Source: Candidatus Altarchaeum sp. CG2_30_32_3053 (lineage in GTDB: Archaea; Altiarchaeota; Altiarchaeia; Altiarchaeales; Altiarchaeaceae). From it: DNA of 12,667 bases. The position numbers and the translations under genes are program-made. Below are positions 7,663-12,667 of the stretch, one piece after another; the stretch's first letter is position 1; every line of letters starts with the position of its first letter. The DNA lies in contig MNZY01000203.1 in NCBI GenBank assembly GCA_001873845.1, forward strand, positions 2,231 through 14,897. The letters are read 5' to 3'. Under the pieces are notes generated by a model. That model saw only the letters and a list, made by a program, of their open reading frames with translations, was not told the origin of the DNA and made no database searches.

Positions 7663-7733
7663 TTTTTCAATAATCTATATTTTTCAATAATCTATATTTT
7701 TCAATAATCTATGTTTATATAATAATCTATGTT
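7663..7733. repeat. Tandem repeat in the mqnE / mqnC intergenic region
   Basis: A 17-bp unit TTTTTCAATAATCTATA is present three times from 7663, with a degenerate fourth copy (ATAATAATCTATG) up to about 7733. It lies between the divergent mqnE and 7792 genes, where both promoters must be, and could bind a regulator or be simple slippage. Confidence 0.7.
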
Positions 7734-7791
7734 TAATAATTGTAATTGGTATGTGTAATTCTGATAATTTTTATCTTAATTAAATTTTACG

Positions 7792-8034
7792 ATGCAATTT
7801 AAGAAATGTAATTGTCCAAAAGATTATTGGGAAGAAATTGTAGTTGACAGAGATGGAAATTTTGGCAGTAAATCAGTTATTTATTTTCATTGCGATCTTT
7901 GCGGCGAGGACTATAAAATAGTCAGTTTTGATACAGAAAAAATACTTTATCTAAAACAAAATAAAAAAATGAATAATGAACGAAAAATCAGCAGAGGCAA
8001 AATCAGCAGAGGAAATAATAAGCAAATGTATTAA
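7792..8034 (+). CDS. Small protein with CxC and CxxC pairs (putative zinc-binding)
   Basis: This 80-residue product has Cys-6 and Cys-8 in KKCNCPKDYWEE and Cys-34 and Cys-37 in FHCDLCGEDY, the spacing expected of a small zinc ribbon. The first 50 residues look like a folded domain, with alternating hydrophobic strands, while the last 30 are Lys, Arg and Asn rich and low in complexity. I do not recognise the family. It starts at an ATG 159 nt from mqnE and overlaps the first 59 nt of mqnC in another frame, so the two are probably co-transcribed and translationally coupled. A regulatory or assembly role beside mqnC would be speculation. The reading frame is short, but its Cys pattern makes it more likely real than chance. 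Confidence 0.6.
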   Translation: MQFKKCNCPKDYWEEIVVDRDGNFGSKSVIYFHCDLCGEDYKIVSFDTEKILYLKQNKKMNNERKISRGKISRGNNKQMY

Positions 8035-9094
8035 TGGATATAAATTTTCCCTTGAAGAAGCAAAGGAATTGTTAAATTTTGACCTGAGCACACTTGGCCT
8101 GATTGCAGATCAGATAAGGAATAAATTTTGCGGCAATACCGTAACATTTGTCTGTGACACAACCATAAACTACACAAATATTTGTGCAAGCAAATGTAAA
8201 TTTTGTGCATTTTACAGAAGCAAATCCGCAGGCGATGCGTATGTATTAACCATTGATGAAATTCTGCAAAAAACTGAAAAAGCGGAAAATTTGGGAGCGA
8301 CACAAGTTCTGCTTCAGGGTGGATTAAACAATGACATTCCGTTAAGTTATTACGAGACGATTATTAAAGCAGTCAGGGATAAATTTCCCGGTGTTCAGAG
8401 ACATTTTTTCTCTGCTGCTGAAATTTACTTTATCGCAGAAAACAACAACATGGCTGTTGAGGATGTAATGGAAAGATTCAGGGATGATGGATTGCAAAGT
8501 TTTGGAGGAGGAGGTGCTGAAATTCTGGTTGATGATGTCCGAAAAAAAATTTCTCCTTATAAAATTTCTGCCGGACAATGGAGAGAGGTTATTACAAAGG
8601 CACATAAAACCGGAATTAAAACATCTGCAACTATGGTTTATGGATTTGGTGAGAGTAAAGAAGATCGTTTGAGACATTTGTTGTTTTTAAGGGATATTCA
8701 GGAAGAAACGGATGGCTTTACCGCATTCATTCCGTGGAGTTTTCAGCCGCAGAATACTGCCCTGAATGTATCAGATTTATTATCTCAAGGAAAATTTTTG
8801 GCTGGCGGATGCGATTACCTTGAAATAATTGCATTATCAAGAATTATATTTAATAAATTTTTACGGAACATTCAGGCATCCTGGCTGACCGAGGGTGAAA
8901 AACTTGCACAGATTGCTTTATTTTACGGTGCAAACGATTTCAGCGGAACAATAATTGAGGAAAATGTTGTTCAGGATGCAGGAATAAAATTTAGCGGAAA
9001 AACAAGGGAAGAAATGGTAAATTTAATAAAACAGACCGGAAGGATTCCTGCACAAAGGAATACATTCTACAATGTTATGAAAATTTACCTGTAA
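7976..9094 (+). CDS. mqnC: Cyclic dehypoxanthinyl futalosine synthase (MqnC), radical SAM
   Basis: This 372-residue enzyme cyclises dehypoxanthine futalosine, a later step of the futalosine menaquinone pathway than the MqnE reaction. The radical SAM motif CASKCKFC has cysteines at 70, 74 and 77. LLQGGLN, then GGGGAEILVDDVR and TAFIPWSFQPQNTAL are typical of MqnC. The position before GGGAEIL is normally Pro (PGGGAEIL) but is Gly here. It is a distant paralogue of the neighbouring mqnE. The start at 7976 is the only ATG before the conserved region; its first residues, KSAEAKSAEE, come from a 15-bp duplication. The reading frame overlaps the upstream small gene by 59 nt. MqnA, MqnB and MqnD are not in the window. 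Confidence 0.92.
   Translation: MNEKSAEAKSAEEIISKCINGYKFSLEEAKELLNFDLSTLGLIADQIRNKFCGNTVTFVCDTTINYTNICASKCKFCAFYRSKSAGDAYVLTIDEILQKTEKAENLGATQVLLQGGLNNDIPLSYYETIIKAVRDKFPGVQRHFFSAAEIYFIAENNNMAVEDVMERFRDDGLQSFGGGGAEILVDDVRKKISPYKISAGQWREVITKAHKTGIKTSATMVYGFGESKEDRLRHLLFLRDIQEETDGFTAFIPWSFQPQNTALNVSDLLSQGKFLAGGCDYLEIIALSRIIFNKFLRNIQASWLTEGEKLAQIALFYGANDFSGTIIEENVVQDAGIKFSGKTREEMVNLIKQTGRIPAQRNTFYNVMKIYL
7984..8012 (+). repeat. 15-bp tandem duplication within overlapping reading frames
   Basis: AAAATCAGCAGAGG occurs at 7984-7997 and 7999-8012. As the period is 15, both overlapping frames stay open: one yields KISRG twice at the end of the small protein, the other KSAEA and KSAEE at the start of MqnC. 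Confidence 0.8.
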
Positions 9095-9135
9095 TCGTAT
9101 GGTATTTTTCAATAAATTTATCAAAATATTCAATT

Positions 9136-9195
9136 CATGTTTGATACATGTTTAATGGCGATTTCCGTTTTTGGATATTTTGTTGCAAACAAAAT
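9136..9195. repeat. Two hairpins between mqnC and rfcS
   Basis: CATGT (9136-9140) pairs with ACATG (9146-9150). ATTTTGTT (9177-9184) pairs with AACAAAAT (9188-9195) around a GCA loop, the same loop found in the double-hairpin array at the left edge. They may form part of the mqnC 3' end. I see no gene in the 220-nt gap they occupy. Confidence 0.4.
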
Positions 9196-9314
9196 TTTTA
9201 GTAATATTTAGTAATAATTAAATTTATATGGAAAATTTTGAAAACTTTGTCAAAATTAAATCATATATCTTAAAATTTCCAAAATATTAATTAATATCAT
9301 CAGTAAAATTTAAA

Positions 9315-10262
9315 ATGGAACTTCCGTGGACAGAAAAATATAGGCCAAAATTTTTAAAGGATGTTATTGGCCAGGAAAAAATCACCGAAAGAATGACTGC
9401 ATACATTAAAGATAAAAATATACCTCATTTGCTTTTTGCGGGTCCCGCGGGAACAGGAAAGACAACAACTGCATTATGTTTGGCAAGAGAGTTTTTCGGG
9501 GAAAATTTTAAGGATGGATTTTTGGAACTGAATGCGAGCGACGAGCGGGGAATAGATGTTGTAAGGGGAAAAATCAAGGAATTTGCGAGAACGATGCCAA
9601 TAATTATGGACTTTAAGCTCATATTTTTGGATGAAGCAGACGCACTGACTAACGATGCACAGCAGGCGATGAGAAGAACAATGGAACAATACACAAAAAC
9701 ATGTAGATTCATATTGTCATGCAATTATTCTTCAAAGATTATGGACCCTATCCAGAGCAGATGTGCTGTTTTCAGGTTTAGAAAAATCCAGCGGACAGCA
9801 ATAAAAGAGTATCTTAAAAAAATTTTAAATATTGAACAGGTGAAATTTACAGACGACGGAATTAATGCAATTGTCGAAATATCCGAAGGTGATGTCCGAA
9901 AATCAATAAATATTCTCCAGTCGGCATCTGTGATTGGAGAGGTTAATGAAGAAAATGTATTCAATATTGCGTCTTATGCAAAGCCGGAGCAGATAAGGTG
10001 GATTTTAAAACTGGCAATTGACGGGAAATTTTTAGATTCGCGGAACATGCTTGACAATATTATGCTTAATTATGGAATTGCCGGAGAAGATGTGTTAATT
10101 CAGATGAGCAGGGAAATTTTTTATGTTGAAGAAATAGATGATAAAACAAAGATGAAGGTTGTTGATGCGATTGGGGAATGTAATTTCCGGCTGGTTGAAG
10201 GTGCAAATGAAAGAATACAGATCGCGGCATTGCTCGCAAAGATTGCGATCTTAAAGTATTAA
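9315..10262 (+). CDS. rfcS: Replication factor C small subunit (clamp loader)
   Basis: This 315-residue AAA+ ATPase forms most of the archaeal clamp-loader ring that opens PCNA and places it on primed DNA. The protein begins with the family signature PWTEKYRP. Walker A GPAGTGKTT is at 43-51, Walker B LIFLDEAD at 102-109, sensor 1 around Asn-137 in LSCNYSSKI, and the arginine-finger SRC at 148-150. Sensor 2 follows at GDVRKSINILQ, and the C-terminal collar domain is complete. No intein is present, although these are frequent in archaeal rfcS. The large subunit gene (rfcL) is not next to it; instead trkH follows after 50 nt on the same strand, and the two may share a transcript. The ATG at 9315 is preceded by AATTTAAA with no Shine-Dalgarno. 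Confidence 0.97.
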   Translation: MELPWTEKYRPKFLKDVIGQEKITERMTAYIKDKNIPHLLFAGPAGTGKTTTALCLAREFFGENFKDGFLELNASDERGIDVVRGKIKEFARTMPIIMDFKLIFLDEADALTNDAQQAMRRTMEQYTKTCRFILSCNYSSKIMDPIQSRCAVFRFRKIQRTAIKEYLKKILNIEQVKFTDDGINAIVEISEGDVRKSINILQSASVIGEVNEENVFNIASYAKPEQIRWILKLAIDGKFLDSRNMLDNIMLNYGIAGEDVLIQMSREIFYVEEIDDKTKMKVVDAIGECNFRLVEGANERIQIAALLAKIAILKY

Positions 10263-10267
10263 TTCCG

Positions 10268-10275
10268 TATATAAA
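10268..10275 (+). promoter_or_regulatory. Candidate TATA box upstream of trkH
   Basis: TATATAAA lies about 40 nt before the trkH ATG, just after the rfcS stop codon. It would give a leader of some 15 nt. The 50-nt gap is almost entirely A and T, so this is only a plausible candidate, and read-through from rfcS is equally possible. Confidence 0.3.
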
Positions 10276-10312
10276 AAAATTTAAAAAAATTTAAAAAATT
10301 TATATAATTGAA

Positions 10313-11776
10313 ATGCGTTGTATTGACAAACGGGACATAAAAATAGTATCTAAATTTTTAGGAGAAGCACTTGTAATTATAGGAATCAGTATATTCATTT
10401 TGGGGTTCTTCGCCTTTATTTCAGATTACTCCAATTATGAGAATATTTCCTATATTTTGCCGGGCGGACTGATGGCTGCATTTGCAGGATTTTTTTATAA
10501 ATTTGGAATTGATGGTCGTATGGAAACACGGCACGCTCTTGTGCTTTCTGCTGTTGCATGGATGCTTATTCCTTTATTTTGTTCAATACCTTTCTATATT
10601 GCTTCAACTTCGGTTGACCCATTAATAAAATTTGTTGATGCGTATTTTGAAGCGATGTCTGCTTTTACAGGAGCCGGCTTAACTATGATTCAAAATTTAG
10701 ATGCACACTCTCCGACATTTTTATTTTTCAGAAGCGGACTTGCATGGATTGGAGGCGTAGGAATAATTATGCTCTTCCTTTTGATTTTAAGACCTTCTCC
10801 AACAATAGCAAAATTATATTCTGCCGAAGCAAGAACCGAAAGAATAAAAACAACAATGAAGGGAACTGTAAAAGAGATATGGAAAATTTATATTCTATTT
10901 ACTATAATCGGAGTTACTGCTTTGCTGTTATTAGGTGTAAATTTTATTGACTCTATTGCTCATATTATGACGGCAATCGGAACGCAGGGATTTTCAACCC
11001 ATGATGATAGCATTGGCTTTTATTACGATAATGTTCCTGCGCAGGTTGTTTTAATGCTCTTTATGATACTTGGAGCAATATCATTTTATATTCATTTCAA
11101 TATTTTAGACAGGAAATTTGCCGTTGTTTTAAGAAATTTAGAGTTAAAAATTTTTTTACTGCTCATCGTTATTGGAAGCATCGTTATTTGTGTAAATTTA
11201 TTATTTTTACAGCACTATGCAGCAGATGATGCAGTAAAACAATCAACATTCAATGTGATTTCCGCCGTAACAACAACAGGATTCTGTAATGCAGACATAG
11301 GAAGTTTTGACAATGCGAGTAAATTTATTCTTATTGTACTAATGATAATCGGGGGATGCAGCATATCAACGGCCGGGGGATTAAAAGTCCTTAAAATTTT
11401 AATCCTTGCAGAGAATGCGTGGATGAGAATAAAAAAGGTCTTACTTCCGGAAAGCGCTGTTGTTAAGGTTCGATTAGGAGGTATTCCATTGACCGACGAG
11501 GAAATTTCTTACATAACATTTCTTGTTTTTCTGTTTTTTATAATTTATGGCTTCGGAGTTCTAATATTCCTTTACCTGGGATTTGGGCCTATGGATGCAT
11601 TGTTTGTATCTGCAACAGCAATAAGTGATAACGGACTAAATACACTGGGCGGAACAGCGTGGTTTGATATGAGCATAATCGGAAAAATTACTCTTGTTTT
11701 TTTAATGTATGCCGGAAGGCTGGAAATTTTACCGGTGCTTGCATTAATTTTTGGAATAGTTAAAAGAATAAAGTGA
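10313..11776 (+). CDS. trkH: TrkH/KtrB-type potassium uptake transporter, membrane subunit
   Basis: This 487-residue integral membrane protein is the ion-conducting subunit of a Trk/Ktr potassium uptake system. The four pore-loop filter segments are visible: AFTGAG (117-122), GTQGFS (223-228), TTTGFC (320-325) and SDNGLN (438-443), each with the conserved Gly that lines the filter. The family motifs GGCSISTAGGLK (347-358) and the C-terminal GRLEILPVL (468-476) are intact, and hydrophobic segments run throughout. Its cytoplasmic NAD- or nucleotide-binding partner (TrkA/KtrA) is not next to it and must be encoded elsewhere if used. It follows rfcS by 50 nt and converges on the small membrane-protein genes. 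The ATG at 10313 gives a short charged N terminus before the first helix. Confidence 0.93.
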   Translation: MRCIDKRDIKIVSKFLGEALVIIGISIFILGFFAFISDYSNYENISYILPGGLMAAFAGFFYKFGIDGRMETRHALVLSAVAWMLIPLFCSIPFYIASTSVDPLIKFVDAYFEAMSAFTGAGLTMIQNLDAHSPTFLFFRSGLAWIGGVGIIMLFLLILRPSPTIAKLYSAEARTERIKTTMKGTVKEIWKIYILFTIIGVTALLLLGVNFIDSIAHIMTAIGTQGFSTHDDSIGFYYDNVPAQVVLMLFMILGAISFYIHFNILDRKFAVVLRNLELKIFLLLIVIGSIVICVNLLFLQHYAADDAVKQSTFNVISAVTTTGFCNADIGSFDNASKFILIVLMIIGGCSISTAGGLKVLKILILAENAWMRIKKVLLPESAVVKVRLGGIPLTDEEISYITFLVFLFFIIYGFGVLIFLYLGFGPMDALFVSATAISDNGLNTLGGTAWFDMSIIGKITLVFLMYAGRLEILPVLALIFGIVKRIK

Positions 11777-11961
11777 AAAATAATGACAAACAAGGAGGTT
11801 AACAAATCTGGCATAAATTATCAATTACAAAATCAAATATGGCGAGGTAAAATCCAGTTATCTAAACAAATACAATTATCTATTGTCTCTTATATTTTTA
11901 CTCTCACTTCACAAACAACTGGCAGACGCGATCCTAAATATTCATTCTACTACTGTCATTT

Positions 11962-12087
11962 TCAATGTCCGCCGACAATCGGCGCATGCCATCCCCAAAT
12001 CAGTGCTCCTATAATTATAAAAGTCAAAACAATTGCTGAAAAGACCAGGGCAATTTTCATATCTATGGGGCTGAATATTTCAGGCAT
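11962..12087 (-). CDS. Small single-pass membrane protein, 41 residues
   Basis: The minus strand encodes MPEIFSPIDMKIALVFSAIV and onward, with one hydrophobic helix (about residues 12-32) and the C-terminal WGWHAPIVGGH. An alternative start is Met-10. A membrane helix with aromatic and His residues at one edge, followed by a short tail, is the shape of accessory subunits of membrane complexes, but I recognise no family and assign no function. It lies 70 nt downstream of another tiny membrane gene on the same strand. The plus-strand frame over this region reads as low-complexity sequence and looks less like a gene. Confidence 0.5.
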   Translation of the reverse strand: MPEIFSPIDMKIALVFSAIVLTFIIIGALIWGWHAPIVGGH

Positions 12088-12157
12088 TTTAGATTATTTA
12101 ATAATATGTTTTTGATTTTTTTAATTTTTTTTGTTTGATTTTTTGTTTTGTTTTATT

Positions 12158-12328
12158 TTAGCACGATGCTAAATCTTTAAACAAACAGCTAGCAGCACAC
12201 TTATCTATCGCAAACTGTTCAAAGAAATTACACGATGCAAAAATTGCTATCATTGCCATAAATCCAATTAGCACAATTGCTATCAACAAAGTCACGATTT
12301 TATCCCTTTTGCTTAGATGCACTGACAT
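12158..12328 (-). CDS. Small Cys-rich membrane or secreted protein, 56 residues
   Basis: The minus-strand product begins MSVHLSKRDK, a basic N terminus, followed by a hydrophobic segment (about residues 11-31) and a Cys-rich tail with cysteines at 33, 44, 48 and 56, the last being the final residue. FASC at 30-33 resembles a weak lipobox, so a lipoprotein or a signal peptide with a small exported peptide are possible alternatives to a membrane anchor. A TATA-like box about 25 nt before the ATG fits a leaderless transcript. It precedes the 41-residue membrane gene on the same strand. No family is recognised. Confidence 0.5.
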   Translation of the reverse strand: MSVHLSKRDKIVTLLIAIVLIGFMAMIAIFASCNFFEQFAIDKCAASCLFKDLASC

Positions 12329-12347
12329 TTTAAATTTATTAAATTTA

Positions 12348-12358
12348 TTTTATATAAT
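12348..12358 (-). promoter_or_regulatory. TATA-like box upstream of the 56-residue membrane gene
   Basis: The minus strand reads ATTATATAAAA, centred about 25 nt before the ATG at 12328. This spacing would place the transcription start at the start codon. It is the best-positioned promoter candidate in the window, though the local AT richness limits confidence. Confidence 0.4.
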
Positions 12359-12440
12359 TAATTTTTTATTATAAATTAATTTTTATTATAACTTTAAATG
12401 TTTAAATAAATTAAAAATACGAAAATAAATATTTTTAATT

Positions 12441-12591
12441 AGTGTCCATCCATAAACTCGTAATTTTACTGAAAATCTATAAGATTTTCAATCTTTAAAA
12501 ATCTATAAGATTTTTAAATTGTCAAAAACATAATAATTTACCTTGAAAAAGTTAAAATTTTTCAAAATTTTATACTTTGTGGATGGACACT
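12441..12591 (+). mobile_element. MITE-like element, copy 2
   Basis: The left end AGTGTCCATCCATAA and right end GTGGATGGACACT are inverted repeats with one mismatch. The core 12442-12590 is flanked by TAATTA on both sides (12436-12441 and 12591-12596), a candidate 6-bp target duplication. It is nearly identical to copy 1 in inverted orientation but carries an extra 26-bp segment, giving two complete internal hairpins where copy 1 has one. A third hairpin (TTGAAAAA with TTTTTCAA, 12543-12565) lies nearer the right end. There is no coding capacity. Confidence 0.8.
12470..12518 (+). repeat. Double-hairpin unit inside MITE copy 2
   Basis: Hairpin A pairs TGAAAATCT (12470-12478) with AGATTTTCA (12482-12490). 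After a three-base linker, hairpin B pairs TTTAAAAATCT (12494-12504) with AGATTTTTAAA (12508-12518). Both loops are ATA. The core TTTTCAATCTTTAAAAA at 12485-12501 is the same 17 bases as in the units at the left edge of the window. Confidence 0.75.
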
Positions 12592-12667
12592 AATTAATTA
12601 ATTTTATTATAAATTAATTAATTTTTATTATAACTTTAACCTGACTTTGAAAGATATTCAATTTTCA

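Larger units (their letters stand above)
12364..12639. repeat. AT-rich direct repeat flanking MITE copy 2
   Basis: The 34 bases at 12364-12397 recur at 12602-12639 with one short insertion. Each copy begins TTTTATTATAAATTAAT and ends TTTTTATTATAACTTTAA. MITE copy 2 sits between them, with 44 bp on its left and 11 bp on its right. Confidence 0.65.

Noticed and set aside
6505..9094. CofG/CofH (F420 synthesis) identity for the two radical SAM genes
   Set aside because: CofH carries PGTAAEIL at the position where these proteins read GGGAEIL, and the first carries the MqnE-type HIVGALNP and FTATEI motifs.
9130..9200. Tiny frames of 17-18 codons between mqnC and rfcS
   Set aside because: They are too short and overlap hairpins; there is no supporting start context or conserved feature.
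11783..12115. 110-codon plus-strand frame after trkH
   Set aside because: The composition is unlike a folded protein and it is antisense to the better-looking 41-residue membrane frame. An AAGGAGGTT string near 11792 has no start codon at proper spacing.

Overview
The window is AT-rich archaeal DNA. The domain call rests on archaeal/eukaryotic-type translation factors (EF-1A; EF-2 with the diphthamide-site motif), archaeal S7 and S10, and a clamp-loader small subunit (RfcS) of archaeal type. Both futalosine-pathway radical SAM enzymes, MqnE and MqnC, are also present, so the organism probably makes menaquinone or a related quinone. I cannot name the lineage from sequence alone. An anaerobic AT-rich archaeon (Altiarchaeota-like, for example) would fit, but that is a guess.

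Layout. 1-584 holds no gene. It carries an array of double-hairpin repeats (units at 1-42, 201-246 and 252-296) interrupted by a 149-bp inverted-repeat element (45-193), then a further hairpin and a U-rich terminator zone for the operon that ends there. 585-5219 (minus) is a translation operon read S7, EF-2, EF-1A, S10; the S12 and NusA genes that usually precede S7 in archaea are not upstream. 5220-5660 is gene-free: a tandem-repeat tract into which a short terminal-inverted-repeat element (MITE-like, copy 1) has inserted, then a second tandem-repeat tract before trpA. 5661-6443 (plus) is a lone trpA. 6505-7632 (minus) is mqnE. From a shared repeat-bearing intergenic region, a small Cys-pair protein gene (7792-8034) and mqnC (7976-9094) run the other way. 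rfcS (9315-10262) and a TrkH-type potassium transporter gene (10313-11776) follow on plus. 11962-12328 (minus) encodes two tiny membrane proteins. The right edge carries MITE copy 2 (12441-12591), flanked by an AT-rich direct repeat.

How the genes relate. The minus-strand operon is translation housekeeping. MqnE and MqnC catalyse two non-consecutive steps of one quinone pathway, and their genes sit back to back. trpA, rfcS and trkH have no obvious functional link to these or to each other. No transposase, CRISPR array, tRNA or rRNA was recognised. No start codon has a convincing Shine-Dalgarno sequence, and two starts have a TATA-like box about 25 nt upstream, which points to leaderless transcripts.

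The most unusual content is non-coding: a double-hairpin module whose conserved core is TTTTCAATCTTTAAAAA. It occurs four times with differing but still self-complementary stems, three times in the left array and once inside MITE copy 2. MITE copy 1 looks like a collapsed version that lost half of each hairpin.
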